DNA of 59,418 nucleotides from CAIYHK01 sp964638795. GTDB taxonomy: Bacteria > Actinomycetota > Acidimicrobiia > Acidimicrobiales > Ilumatobacteraceae. Where the stretch lies: assembly GCA_964638795.1 (NCBI GenBank), contig CAZXAX010000002.1, positions 1 through 59,418 on the forward strand. Direction: 5' to 3'. The notes under the pieces were generated by a model. The model did not search any database. It was not told the DNA's origin and saw only the letters and a program-made list of their open reading frames with translations. Below are positions 17,153 through 25,050 of this stretch, piece by piece; positions within the stretch are counted from its first letter, which is position 1; each line of letters opens with the position of its first letter. Both the position numbers and the translations under genes were made by a program.

Positions 17153-18778
17153 GTGCCTTTTGCTAACAGAAAGCGGCGAAACTCAGCCGACAGTGCGTGG
17201 CGTAATACCGACCGCGTAGATGCGAGTTCGCGCGTTGCTGCGTTGACTGATGTCACTGAACCGGAACGTTTTGTCATGGATGTTGCGGGTCTGCACATCG
17301 ACCTCAGTCACAACTTCATTTCACGCGAGCTTGTTGGAGCGTTGGTTCAGGATTTTGGTTCGCGTGTCACGCAGTTGCGCGATTCAATGCTTGCTGGTGC
17401 AGCGATAAACACCACCGAGAATCGCAAAGTACTTCATGTTGCGCTTCGAGATTCACTACTTGGGTCCGCTGAATCGGTTGAGGCCAACGCAGTTCTCAAC
17501 CAGATGGCGGGCTTTGCTGAAGCGGTGCGCACGGGCAAGATTCGAGGCGCAACTGGATTGCCGTTCACCCATGTTGTGAACATTGGCATCGGGGGCAGCG
17601 ATCTCGGCCCCGCAATGGCGTATGACGCATTAACCAATCTGAATCCTGATGCCTCCGGTCTTGAGGTGCGGTTTGTTTCCAACATTGACCCCGAACTGTT
17701 GGACTCAGCGATGCGCGGGCTTGACCCTTTGAGCACCTTGGTAATCGTGGTGTCAAAAACTTTTACGACCACCGAGACCATCAGTAATTTCCAACGAATT
17801 AAAACTTTGCTTGCGGCGCGCTCCCCGGGAGTTGAGCTCAATGAGCATTTTGTTGCCGTAACAGCCAACGTCGGGGAAGCGATGCGCCTCGGGGTGAACA
17901 ACGTATTACCAATGTGGGATTGGGTGGGCGGTCGATACTCAATAGGGTCGGCAGTCGGGCTCGCACTAATGCTCGCAATTGGTGCTGATGCGTTCCGCGA
18001 GATGCTTGCCGGGATGCATGACATGGATTCTCATTTCAGCAATGCGCCACTGAGCCAGAATGCACCGTTTCTGCTTGGAGCACTTGACACTTATTACTCA
18101 CGTCATTTTGCAATGCATTCGCGCGCAGTAGTTCCTTATTCGTCAGCGCTCAGGATGTTCCCGTCATATCTCCAGCAATTAGAAATGGAAAGCAACGGCA
18201 AGCGTGTAGATCGTGACGGCAAAGAAGTGATGCGATCGGCGGTGCCAGTCTGGGGTGGTGCGGGCACTGATGGCCAGCACGCGTACTTTCAGTTCCTTCA
18301 TCAAGGTACGGAATTTGTGCCTGTTGATTTCATCGGCTTTGCTCGGACGCGCTCAACCAGTTTTGGAAGCAAAGAAGCGCATGAAGTTCTGATTGCAAAT
18401 ATGGTTGCCCAGATTGAGGCTTTAACTATGGGCACCACCGTCACTGAAGGTGGGCAAGTTGATTCGCATCGTGCATACCCTGGAAACAGGCCAACGAATG
18501 TGATTCTTGCACATCAATTGTCGGCGCGTGTTCTTGGTCAATTGATTGCTCTGTATGAGCATCGCGTGTTTGTTCAAGGCGCGATTTGGAATCTCAACAG
18601 TTTTGATCAGTGGGGAGTGGAACTCGGCAAGACGATTGCAGAGAGTGTTGTAGGTGAACTTCGAGAACCCACAATTGCCACAAATAGGGACCCCAATTCA
18701 TCTGTCACTGGGGCAAAGAAGCCCAGTGCAATTTCCCAAAATCTCGTGTTGAAGTGGTTTAAATCACAACTACACTGA
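17153..18778 (+). CDS. pgi: Glucose-6-phosphate isomerase
   Basis: A 541-residue cytoplasmic enzyme interconverting glucose 6-phosphate and fructose 6-phosphate. Family signatures: NIGIGGSDLGPAM (phosphate site), VSKTFTTTETISN, WDWVGGRYSIGSAVGL (PGI signature 1), QLEMESNGKRV, GGAGTDGQHAYFQFLHQGTE and GAIWNLNSFDQWGVELGK (signature 2, with the catalytic Lys). Length is usual for the bacterial family. GTG start without a ribosome site; TACGCT precedes it by 6 nt. The product also supplies fructose 6-phosphate for the GDP-sugar genes further along. It is followed 6 bp later by the pafB-like gene, which has its own TACACT. Confidence 0.97.
   Translation: MPFANRKRRNSADSAWRNTDRVDASSRVAALTDVTEPERFVMDVAGLHIDLSHNFISRELVGALVQDFGSRVTQLRDSMLAGAAINTTENRKVLHVALRDSLLGSAESVEANAVLNQMAGFAEAVRTGKIRGATGLPFTHVVNIGIGGSDLGPAMAYDALTNLNPDASGLEVRFVSNIDPELLDSAMRGLDPLSTLVIVVSKTFTTTETISNFQRIKTLLAARSPGVELNEHFVAVTANVGEAMRLGVNNVLPMWDWVGGRYSIGSAVGLALMLAIGADAFREMLAGMHDMDSHFSNAPLSQNAPFLLGALDTYYSRHFAMHSRAVVPYSSALRMFPSYLQQLEMESNGKRVDRDGKEVMRSAVPVWGGAGTDGQHAYFQFLHQGTEFVPVDFIGFARTRSTSFGSKEAHEVLIANMVAQIEALTMGTTVTEGGQVDSHRAYPGNRPTNVILAHQLSARVLGQLIALYEHRVFVQGAIWNLNSFDQWGVELGKTIAESVVGELREPTIATNRDPNSSVTGAKKPSAISQNLVLKWFKSQLH
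18771..18776 (+). promoter_or_regulatory. Putative -10 hexamer TACACT for pafB
   Basis: TACACT lies across the end of pgi, 14 nt (first T) before ATG 18785. It would allow separate, leaderless transcription of the pafB-pafC pair. Confidence 0.4.
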
Positions 18779-18784
18779 CTCGCC

Positions 18785-19747
18785 ATGCCAAAACCCGTTG
18801 ACACAACTGAGCGGCTTTTCAACCTGATTTTGCTGCTCAAGACCACCCAGGATTGGCTGACCCTCGAGGACATCTGCAACGAACTCCAGCCGCGTTATCC
18901 AGAGTCTCGCGGCGCTGCGCGGCAAGCATTTGAGCGCGATAAAAAGTCAATTGGTGCGATGGGAATTGTGATTGACAAGGTCACTCTTGCTGGCCATCAG
19001 GCGGGGCAGATGGGGTATCGCATTGATCCCAAGAAGAATGAACTCCCGAACCTGAATTTGTCTGAAGATGAAGAATCGGTGCTGCGCTTTGCGCTTGGTG
19101 CCCTCAGTATTGAAGGGTCTCTCAAAGACGGTGCGCTCGTTAAGTTGACTGGCGACGGATTCTCTGCGGACAGTTCGGTGTCTGGATCAATGGTGATCGA
19201 CCTGCACGCTCCGCTCGCAATCCTTCCCGTAGTTACCGATGCTGCAGCCACCCGCACAGAATTAGCCATCACTTACGCGGGCAAAAAGCGCACCATTCAG
19301 CCCTATGGGGTACTCGCACGCGGTGGCCACTGGTACGTGATCGCCAATGACCCGGCCAAAGGTGAACTGCGGCGCTTTCGGCTTGATCGTGTCGAGAATC
19401 CAACCACCGTGGGCGGACCTGGGGCTTTCGTGCGCCCTGATGGGTTTGTTTTGCGAGATCAATTGCCTCATGACCCAAAAGTGATCAATGAAGACCCCGA
19501 AGCACGCGATGACTTCGCCGTCGTACGCGTGAACAAAGAGCTCGCTGCGGGCGTGGAACGCGAGCTCGGTCCATCCAGCATCGTGACGCGTGACCCCAAT
19601 GGTGACGTCACCTTCAATGTTCCATGCGCCAATCGCTGGGCGTTTCGTTCGTGGCTACTCGGCATGGTTGATCGCGCCGAAGTTTTGGAGCCCGCGGCAG
19701 TTCGTAGCGAAGTCATTGACTGGCTGAAGGGGGTGGATCATGGATGA
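18785..19747 (+). CDS. pafB: WYL-domain transcriptional regulator, PafB-like
   Basis: A 320-residue regulator. An N-terminal winged helix-turn-helix (TTERLFNLILLLKTTQDWLT ... AFERDKKSIGAMGI) is followed by the WYL domain with QPYGVLARGGHWYVIANDP and RRFRLDRV, then a C-terminal WCX-type domain. In mycobacteria PafB and PafC form the heterodimer that activates LexA-independent DNA-damage genes after sensing single-stranded DNA. Here the genes overlap by 8 nt in the usual order but sit beside pgi and an exonuclease instead of the proteasome (pafA) locus. The name follows architecture and the tandem arrangement. Confidence 0.85.
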   Translation: MPKPVDTTERLFNLILLLKTTQDWLTLEDICNELQPRYPESRGAARQAFERDKKSIGAMGIVIDKVTLAGHQAGQMGYRIDPKKNELPNLNLSEDEESVLRFALGALSIEGSLKDGALVKLTGDGFSADSSVSGSMVIDLHAPLAILPVVTDAAATRTELAITYAGKKRTIQPYGVLARGGHWYVIANDPAKGELRRFRLDRVENPTTVGGPGAFVRPDGFVLRDQLPHDPKVINEDPEARDDFAVVRVNKELAAGVERELGPSSIVTRDPNGDVTFNVPCANRWAFRSWLLGMVDRAEVLEPAAVRSEVIDWLKGVDHG

Positions 19748-20720
19748 CACCTCTGACATGAACAAGCCGAATAAGGCTCGTGGTCCTCGCTCCGCTGAAG
19801 ATCGCGTTAAAGGGCTTCTCGTTATGCTCCCTTGGCTCGTACAGGAGCGCCGCGCTGTTCCACTGACAGAGATGGCCGAGCACTTCGGCATGTCGGTACA
19901 GCACTTGGTGAAAGACCTCGAACTCGCAACTCTCTGTGGCCGCCCTCCGTACACGCCTGACCAATACATCGAATTGATCATCGACGACGACACTGTATTT
20001 GCGAGCATGCCGCGATTCATTGAGAACGCGCCGGCACTCACTATCGCCGAAGGTCTGGCGGTGTTGACCGCGCTTAAATCCGTGCAACTAATCCCGGGTG
20101 GAGCCTCTGCCGAAGCCACTAATTCGCTGATGGCAAAACTTGAAACAGTGCTTGCTCCGCATATGGAAGCTATTGATGTCGTGATCACCGAACCCGAGCA
20201 TCTCGCCTTAATGAATAGCGCCTGCGACGCAAAAGAGTCGGTAGAAATCGTTTATTTCGTACCTTCACGCGCAGAGTTGACCAAGCGCGAGATCACGCCA
20301 GAGCAAATATTCAACGATCATGACCATTGGTATGTGCGCGGATTCGATTCAAAGACAAAATCTGAACGCACTTTCCGGATCGACCGTATTGAAGAAGCTA
20401 AGCGCACTGGCAAACGGGGCAAGTTACTCAAATCACTTGCGGCTGCGGGCAAGTTCTTCACTTCTGGCAATGAATCACTGACCCTGGTAACACTCGATAT
20501 CAATGCATCGGACTCATGGATGCTTGACAACTACCCGACGGAATCGGTGGAGAAGAACCAGGATGGTTCGATCAGGGTGACGCTGTTTGCAACCAGTGAG
20601 CATTGGCTGGGTCGACTCCTTGTGCGCCTTGGGCCCGACACCAAGGTGGTGTCGCCGCGCAAATGGCAGAAGTTGCGCGATTCCACCTCGGCGTCGATTC
20701 TCGCTCGCTACACGAGCTAG
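19740..20720 (+). CDS. pafC: WYL-domain transcriptional regulator, PafC-like
   Basis: A 326-residue partner of the preceding gene with the same layout. A helix-turn-helix N terminus (EDRVKGLLVMLPWLVQERRA, LTEMAEHFGMSVQHLVKDLE) precedes a WYL domain whose core reads HDHWYVRGFDSKTKSERTFR followed by IDRIEEA, then a C-terminal WCX-like segment. Start codons ATG 19740 and ATG 19758 are both possible; the first overlaps pafB by 8 nt, which implies coupling. Likely forms a PafBC heterodimer controlling DNA-damage genes. Confidence 0.85.
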   Translation: MDDTSDMNKPNKARGPRSAEDRVKGLLVMLPWLVQERRAVPLTEMAEHFGMSVQHLVKDLELATLCGRPPYTPDQYIELIIDDDTVFASMPRFIENAPALTIAEGLAVLTALKSVQLIPGGASAEATNSLMAKLETVLAPHMEAIDVVITEPEHLALMNSACDAKESVEIVYFVPSRAELTKREITPEQIFNDHDHWYVRGFDSKTKSERTFRIDRIEEAKRTGKRGKLLKSLAAAGKFFTSGNESLTLVTLDINASDSWMLDNYPTESVEKNQDGSIRVTLFATSEHWLGRLLVRLGPDTKVVSPRKWQKLRDSTSASILARYTS

Positions 20721-20724
20721 GCCA

Positions 20725-21369
20725 TTAGCGGTGGTTGCCGGCTAAGAAATCGGTGCCATGGCCGAGACCAAGATCCGCAAGCAGCAGAGGCAGTATTTCA
20801 GCGCACGCTCGTGCATCCTGGAGGGCTCTGTGCTGTGACTCAAATGGGACTCCATAGCGCTCACACACCACCGCGAGTTTGTTGCTTGTGCGCCCACTTG
20901 ACATTGCTGGCGAGGATCTCTCGCTTGCCATTTCTCGGGACTGCGAATTTGTGGTTGCGCGAGCGAGATCAAGGGTGCACAAAGGGCCGTTGATGGGAAG
21001 TGCGACACCACATCGTCGCGAAGCAGCATCGAGAAAGCCGTAGTCAAACTTCGCATTGTGGGCAACCATGATTCGCCCTTCAATCAGTTGAGCCGTGTGC
21101 TGCAGCGCCTCTTTGAGCGACACTCCACTGCGTAGTGAAAACCAATTCAAGCCATGGATTTGTTTCGCACCTATGTGTCGCCCCACTGGTTGACGAACCA
21201 AGGTGGACCATTCGTGCTCAATTTCGGCACTTGCGCTGAGTTGCACCACCGCAATCTCAAGAATGTGCTCAGCATTTGGATCAAGACCCGTGGTCTCGAG
21301 ATCGATCACTGCATATCCCAGATTTGATGTGGGTATGTGTGGCGGTGTTGCGCCGTCGGATGACTTCAT
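20725..21369 (-). CDS. DEDDh 3'-5' exonuclease (DnaQ/epsilon-like)
   Basis: A 214-residue RNase-T-like exonuclease. Exo I is AVIDLETTGLDP (Asp, Glu), Exo II is MVAHNAKFDYGFL (Asp), and Exo III epsilon is HRALQDARACAEI (His, Asp), so the complete DEDDh set is present. The standalone form could proofread for a polymerase III or process DNA ends or RNA. Convergent with pafC, 4 bp apart. TAGTTT precedes the ATG at offset 13, with no ribosome site. Confidence 0.9.
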   Translation of the reverse strand: MKSSDGATPPHIPTSNLGYAVIDLETTGLDPNAEHILEIAVVQLSASAEIEHEWSTLVRQPVGRHIGAKQIHGLNWFSLRSGVSLKEALQHTAQLIEGRIMVAHNAKFDYGFLDAASRRCGVALPINGPLCTLDLARATTNSQSREMASERSSPAMSSGRTSNKLAVVCERYGVPFESQHRALQDARACAEILPLLLADLGLGHGTDFLAGNHR

Positions 21370-21376
21370 AAATTAC

Positions 21377-21382
21377 AAACTA
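21377..21382 (-). promoter_or_regulatory. Putative -10 hexamer TAGTTT
   Basis: On the minus strand TAGTTT ends 7 nt before the exonuclease ATG 21369 (offset 13). Confidence 0.4.
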
Positions 21383-21406
21383 GAGCTGCGGTGTTTCAGT
21401 CTTGTT

Positions 21407-22282
21407 TCAGAGCAGTTCAGCTGCAAGGCTCGCCACTTCCGAACGCTCACAGGAAGTGAGTGTGATGTGGCCAAANNNNNNNNNNNNNNNNNNNNNNNNN
21501 NNNNNNNNNNNNNNNNNNNNNNNNNNNNNNNNNNNNNNNNNNNNNNNNNNNNNNNNNNNNNNNNNNNNNNNNNNNGACTGCAGAAGTGTGAGTTCCGAGC
21601 CGACGCGACGCGAAAGCGCGCTTTGTGAGCCGCAACGCAACACAGCAAATTCGTTTTCCAAGAGGTTGGCGCCGTCGGGTATTCCCGCGGCTTCAATTCC
21701 TCCAGCTGCGTACAACTCATCAATTGATCCAGGCTCGACTTCAATTGTGGTCCAGCCCATGGACCGAGTCTCAATTGTGCGACCGATCGGGAAATGGGTG
21801 ACCGCGGTCAGGCCGAGGTGGGCTGCCTTGATGCGCAATGCGGCATCGTTTGATACCAGCGTTGTTGGCGCCGAATTGGCTTGGCCGAGCGCCGCCCCGA
21901 TTATCCGATTGTCCGGCTTTTCGGGATCCATTGAATGTTCGATGAGGATGTGCTTTTGGACACCGTTCAACTCGATTCGAACTGTGCCTCCGTCGGTACC
22001 CACAGGAACTGGTGCAGCCATTGATCCGCCAGCTGAATTTCGCAGATCTTCAATTGCGCGCAATGCAGCACGCGCAGCGCGTCCTGCGTCATCTGGCCGC
22101 GTTTTCAGTCCATCAAGTTCTTCAATCACGATGAGTGGAATGACGATGTCGGAATCGGCATAGGCGTGGAGACAATTCGGGTCGGCTACCAACACTGATG
22201 TGTCGAGCACGATCTGCGTTCTTGACTTGCTGAGAGTCCGATTGAAGTTGTCGGTGGACGAAGCACGCAGCAGGTCGGTCAC
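21407..22282 (-). CDS. PIN-PhoH family ATPase, interrupted by assembly gap
   Basis: The two visible ends match the PIN-PhoH (PhoH2-like) family, linked to RNA cleavage and unwinding. The N-terminal 235 residues hold a PIN domain: IVLDTSVLVADP (first acidic residue), IPLIVIEELDGLK, NRIIGAALGQA and LVSNDAALRIKA (last acidic). The final 22 residues before the stop, GHITLTSCERSEVASLAAEL, match the PhoH C terminus. The entire ATPase core, including Walker A, would lie in the 100-N gap. Since the family is usually well over 400 residues, the gap hides roughly 500 or more bases; its length must be 1 modulo 3. GTG start. Not a pseudogene on present evidence. Confidence 0.85.
   Translation of the reverse strand: MTDLLRASSTDNFNRTLSKSRTQIVLDTSVLVADPNCLHAYADSDIVIPLIVIEELDGLKTRPDDAGRAARAALRAIEDLRNSAGGSMAAPVPVGTDGGTVRIELNGVQKHILIEHSMDPEKPDNRIIGAALGQANSAPTTLVSNDAALRIKAAHLGLTAVTHFPIGRTIETRSMGWTTIEVEPGSIDELYAAGGIEAAGIPDGANLLENEFAVLRCGSQSALSRRVGSELTLLQXXXXXXXXXXXXXXXXXXXXXXXXXXXXXXXXXXFGHITLTSCERSEVASLAAELL
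21476..21575. other. Assembly gap (100 N)
   Basis: Exactly 100 N, a placeholder of unknown true length inside the PIN-PhoH gene. Confidence 0.99.
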
Positions 22283-22396
22283 GGCTCAATCTTGTCTGAA
22301 CGCGGGGTCGCAACGTGGGATTTTGCGGTGACAAAAAAGTGAAGAGTTTGTGTCCGACTCGATCCGTTTTTGCATTTTGAGGGTCCTCGTGGGGGA

Positions 22397-22424
22397 TTTT
22401 TCAGATTTTTTTAGAAATTTTTTT
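22397..22424. other. Phased T-tracts, possible curved DNA
   Basis: Three T runs (22397-22401, 22406-22412, 22418-22424) have centres about 10 and 12 bp apart, close to helical repeat. Further short T and A runs lie at 22333-22378. Such phasing is expected to bend DNA. It lies between the phoH-like start and the possible structured RNA. Confidence 0.4.
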
Positions 22425-22454
22425 GGGCGTCATTTTGAGCCAGTAGGAGTTGTG

Positions 22455-22663
22455 CATCACGACATTCTTCGAGGCCTGCGAAGTGGTGATCAATCACGTT
22501 GCGAACTGGTTCTGAGTTGACGCAAAGTGGCCGAGATAAGTGTCTACGCGAGACTTTGACGTTGGTCACACCAACGCGTGTCCGTGGTCGCGGACCGTTG
22601 CATGAAACCCTTTATTTATATGGGTTTCCCGAGGTCGCTTGCCTTGGCCTGGCAAGTCTTTTG
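22455..22663 (+). ncRNA. Candidate structured RNA or HU leader
   Basis: Five inverted repeats occur within about 210 nt. (1) CTTCG/CGAAG with loop AGGCCTG, nested in ATCAC (22456-22460)/GTGAT (22486-22490). (2) CGTTGGT-CAC-ACCAACG at 22560-22576, 7 bp. (3) GTCCG/CGGAC at 22580-22595. (4) GAAACCC/GGGTTTC at 22604-22628, with an AT-only 11-nt loop. (5) CTTGCC/GGCAAG at 22638-22656 followed by TCTTTT, which resembles a weak terminator. I recognise no known RNA family (no tmRNA, RNase P or SRP motifs). Strand is assumed from the T run and HU direction. Function unknown. Confidence 0.35.
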
Positions 22664-22919
22664 ACTGTGCTTTGTGCATATTTCTGAGTCGTCAACAGTT
22701 GAATTCACCGTGTTGTGCATTGGCGTGAATGAAGTGGATGCATCGCCGTGATTGAACTCAATCAGCAACGCAAACGAGCACGATTCAGAGCACGAAAAAT
22801 CACGCTGGCAAAGTCGTCTGGAAGGTCGGAGTGTGCGGAAATGCTTGAAATTGTCATTTGCGCCTAGTCAGATAGAGGACGGATTAACACTCCGATTCAT
22901 CCAAGGAGGAAGAAGAATA

Positions 22920-23198
22920 ATGACCAAAGCAGAGCTCATAGAAGCGGTTGCGAATGAAGCTGGTGTTACCAAGGCTGATGCCGAGCGCACTATCGGAGCA
23001 TTTTTCGATCTGGTCGTGAAGACCACATCGAAGGGTGACAAGGTGGCTTGGCCAGGTTTTGGATCATTCAGTACCACGAAGCGTAAGGCTCGTACTGGCC
23101 GCAACCCGCAGACGGGTGCGACGGTCAACGTTCCTGCTTCCACCGCAATGAAGTTCAGCGCGAGCAGCACGCTCAAAGCTGTACTCAACAACAAATAA
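22920..23198 (+). CDS. hup: HU-family nucleoid protein
   Basis: A 92-residue HU/IHF protein that bends and compacts DNA. It starts MTKAELIEAVANEAGVTKAD and carries the DNA-arm signature GFGSFSTTKRKARTGRNPQTG. Length equals plain HU, without the Lys/Ala-rich tail fused to HU in many actinobacteria (HupB); that tail is encoded separately just downstream. I chose ATG 22920 because of the strong AAGGAGGA 10 nt upstream; an in-frame extension to 22752 has no HU homology. This Shine-Dalgarno-led start contrasts with the many leaderless genes around it. Confidence 0.96.
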   Translation: MTKAELIEAVANEAGVTKADAERTIGAFFDLVVKTTSKGDKVAWPGFGSFSTTKRKARTGRNPQTGATVNVPASTAMKFSASSTLKAVLNNK

Positions 23199-23224
23199 CT
23201 CTTTACACCTAGGAGGAAAGAGAA

Positions 23225-23515
<291 letters not shown>

Positions 23516-23550
23516 CAAGCCCAACCCGAAAGGGTCGGAGTGTTTGAGAA

Positions 23551-23576
23551 CGGGAGGCCTTCGGGCCTCCCGTTTG
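23551..23576 (+). terminator. Rho-independent terminator of the HU operon
   Basis: A perfect 9-bp G/C-rich stem, CGGGAGGCC/GGCCTCCCG, with a TTCG tetraloop (23551-23572) is followed by TTTGAATTT. It lies 35 bp after the Lys/Ala-rich gene and before the convergent deacetylase gene. Confidence 0.92.
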
Positions 23577-23602
23577 AATTTCTGGGAGAGTTCGAGGTGG
23601 CC

Positions 23603-24399
23603 TCAGAGATCGCTTATGCGCGAAAACACCTCAGCCGCACCAAAACCTTGCGGCTCCCCGAGTTCGCTCAGGCGGCTACGAATGCGATTTCGNNNNNNNN
23701 NNNNNNNNNNNNNNNNNNNNNNNNNNNNNNNNNNNNNNNNNNNNNNNNNNNNNNNNNNNNNNNNNNNNNNNNNNNNNNNNNNNNNNNNNNNNGTAGCTTG
23801 ACTTCCACCCAATTGGTCACATCTTCAACGTGATGAACGACCTGCGCTTCCCACATGAGCAGAGTCTGTGGCCGGTGGTGGGCGATTCCTAGGTCTTTCA
23901 AGAAATGTGGGTCACGCGCGGCCACTACCGCGTCACACACGGCTTGTCCTGCATTTCGGTGATCGGGATGGAGGCGGTACTGCTTCCATGGATCGTGTGT
24001 GAGCACTACATCTGGTTTTATAACTCGAATTAACCGAACAATCTGTCGTTGGAGTTCGCGTGAGTTCTCAAGCTCCCCGTCAACATGCCCCAAAAAGTGA
24101 ACTCGATCTGTTTGCGTAACTCCACTTAGCAAAGTTGCGGCTTCAATCTGTTCGCGTTGGCGCGTGATGATCAATGCGTCAATGTCAGCGTCGGCATTCC
24201 AGGTGCCCTTCGAGCCGTCTGTGCAGATGACATGGTGAATCTCGGTTCCTGTGGCTGCCCACTTTGCAAGAGTGGCACCACAGCCAAATTCAATGTCATC
24301 GGGGTGTGCTCCGATAGCCATTGCAATGCGTGGTGGCTGCAAGTTGGTGCTAACCGACGACTTTTTCCCTGAGGATGGTTGGCCCGGCTCGTTATTCAT
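23603..24399 (-). CDS. PIG-L (LmbE-like) deacetylase, interrupted by assembly gap
   Basis: A zinc-dependent N-acetyl-sugar deacetylase family protein (relatives include MshB and Mca of mycothiol metabolism). The zinc motif is IGAHPDDIEFGCGATL near residues 29-44, with the distal HPDHRNAG about residue 142. The N-terminal 202 residues are intact to the gap. After it, the frame ending at 23603 reads RSRLSELGEPQGFGAAEVFS, which matches the family's usual C terminus, so I place the stop at 23603 and not at the in-phase stop at 23668. This requires a true gap length of 2 modulo 3. Overlaps cofC by 4 nt. Substrate unknown; lipid or thiol sugars are candidates. Confidence 0.82.
23693..23792. other. 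Assembly gap (100 N)
   Basis: Exactly 100 N, of unknown true length, inside the deacetylase gene. Confidence 0.99.
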
Positions 24400-25028
24400 G
24401 CGGGTTCTCGGAACTCAAAAGGCAGAATCGCACGAACACTCGGGATCATTAAGTCATCTGCGGTATCGATGTCAATGGAGAGTAAAGAGTCATCGACCAC
24501 ATGGAGCATTACATCGGATGTGTCAGCGATTGACTCAGCGATCTCTGCGTGTCGCGCGAAAGATCCCGGGCCATACATGAACTCGAATTCGGATGCGATT
24601 GAAGCAGGCATCGCAATGACATTTGTGCCATTGAAGTCCAGATCAGGAACAAGAGTGATGAATTCAACACATCGCTCGTGTGCGAGTTCGGGTAACTCTT
24701 CAGGATGGGCAAGATCTGCATGGGCAATAACGATCATGTCAACGTCTCGCCTTAGTGCCTCTTCGACACCTGAAGATGCCGCTGCATCTAGGCCGGGCTC
24801 TAATGGGACCACAAATGAAATCTTGTTGTCGTGGCACCACTGCTGCACGTCTGTGTCTTCACACACGACCAGCACTTCGTGATCGATTTCGGCGCCAACG
24901 AATGCCTTGACGGTGCGTTCGGCACTCCAGCGTGCAAGCTGATCGCGTTCGGCGATCGACAACACATCTTCAAGTCGCGCTTTGGCACTCGAAAATGATT
25001 TGATCGGCACAATCAGAGCCACTCGCAT
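24396..25028 (-). CDS. cofC: 2-phospho-L-lactate/phosphoenolpyruvate guanylyltransferase (CofC/FbiD)
   Basis: A 210-residue nucleotidyltransferase of coenzyme F420 synthesis. It activates phosphoenolpyruvate or phospholactate with GTP for CofD. Evidence: N-terminal VALIVPIKSFSSAKARL, the GLDAAASSGVEEAL and VIAHADLAHP central motifs, FNGTNVIAMP, and C-terminal SIDIDTADDLM. Length is normal. The ATG starts at 25028; the stop overlaps the deacetylase start by 4 nt. It works with cofD and cofE located 21 kb away. Divergent from gpsA. Confidence 0.9.
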   Translation of the reverse strand: MRVALIVPIKSFSSAKARLEDVLSIAERDQLARWSAERTVKAFVGAEIDHEVLVVCEDTDVQQWCHDNKISFVVPLEPGLDAAASSGVEEALRRDVDMIVIAHADLAHPEELPELAHERCVEFITLVPDLDFNGTNVIAMPASIASEFEFMYGPGSFARHAEIAESIADTSDVMLHVVDDSLLSIDIDTADDLMIPSVRAILPFEFREPA

Positions 25029-25038
25029 GGGTAGAGCC

Positions 25039-25044
25039 TACGCT
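25039..25044 (+). promoter_or_regulatory. Putative -10 hexamer TACGCT for gpsA
   Basis: TACGCT ends 6 nt before GTG 25051 (offset 12). It is identical to the hexamer and spacing ahead of pgi. Confidence 0.55.
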
Positions 25045-25050
25045 TGACGT

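Larger units (their letters stand above)
22283..22919. other. 637-bp gene-free region between phoH-like gene and HU
   Basis: The longest gene-free stretch in the window. The left part (22321-22430) is T/A-tract rich. The middle (22455-22663) is dense in perfect inverted repeats (see separate entry). The right part leads to the strong HU ribosome site. I see no convincing protein-coding frame. A weak promoter-like TTGAAA at 22846-22851 with TCAGAT 17 nt on could serve HU. Confidence 0.7.

Noticed and set aside
19655..20188. Minus-strand frame opposite pafB/pafC
   Set aside because: Both plus-strand genes show clear WYL-family motifs; the minus frame is Ser-rich with no recognisable features.
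22501..22512. GAACTGGTTC as a possible third LexA box
   Set aside because: The half-sites are separated by 2 bp, not 4, and it is not followed by a suitable -10 and start codon.
22499..22687. 62-codon frame in the gene-free region
   Set aside because: No start signal, atypical composition, and it runs through the inverted repeats.
22752..22919. In-frame N-terminal extension of HU
   Set aside because: The added residues have no HU likeness, and AAGGAGGA stands just before ATG 22920.
23668..24399. Ending the deacetylase at the stop at 23668, as the nominal gap length implies
   Set aside because: The frame ending at 23603 gives a far better family C terminus; the gap length of 100 is only a placeholder.
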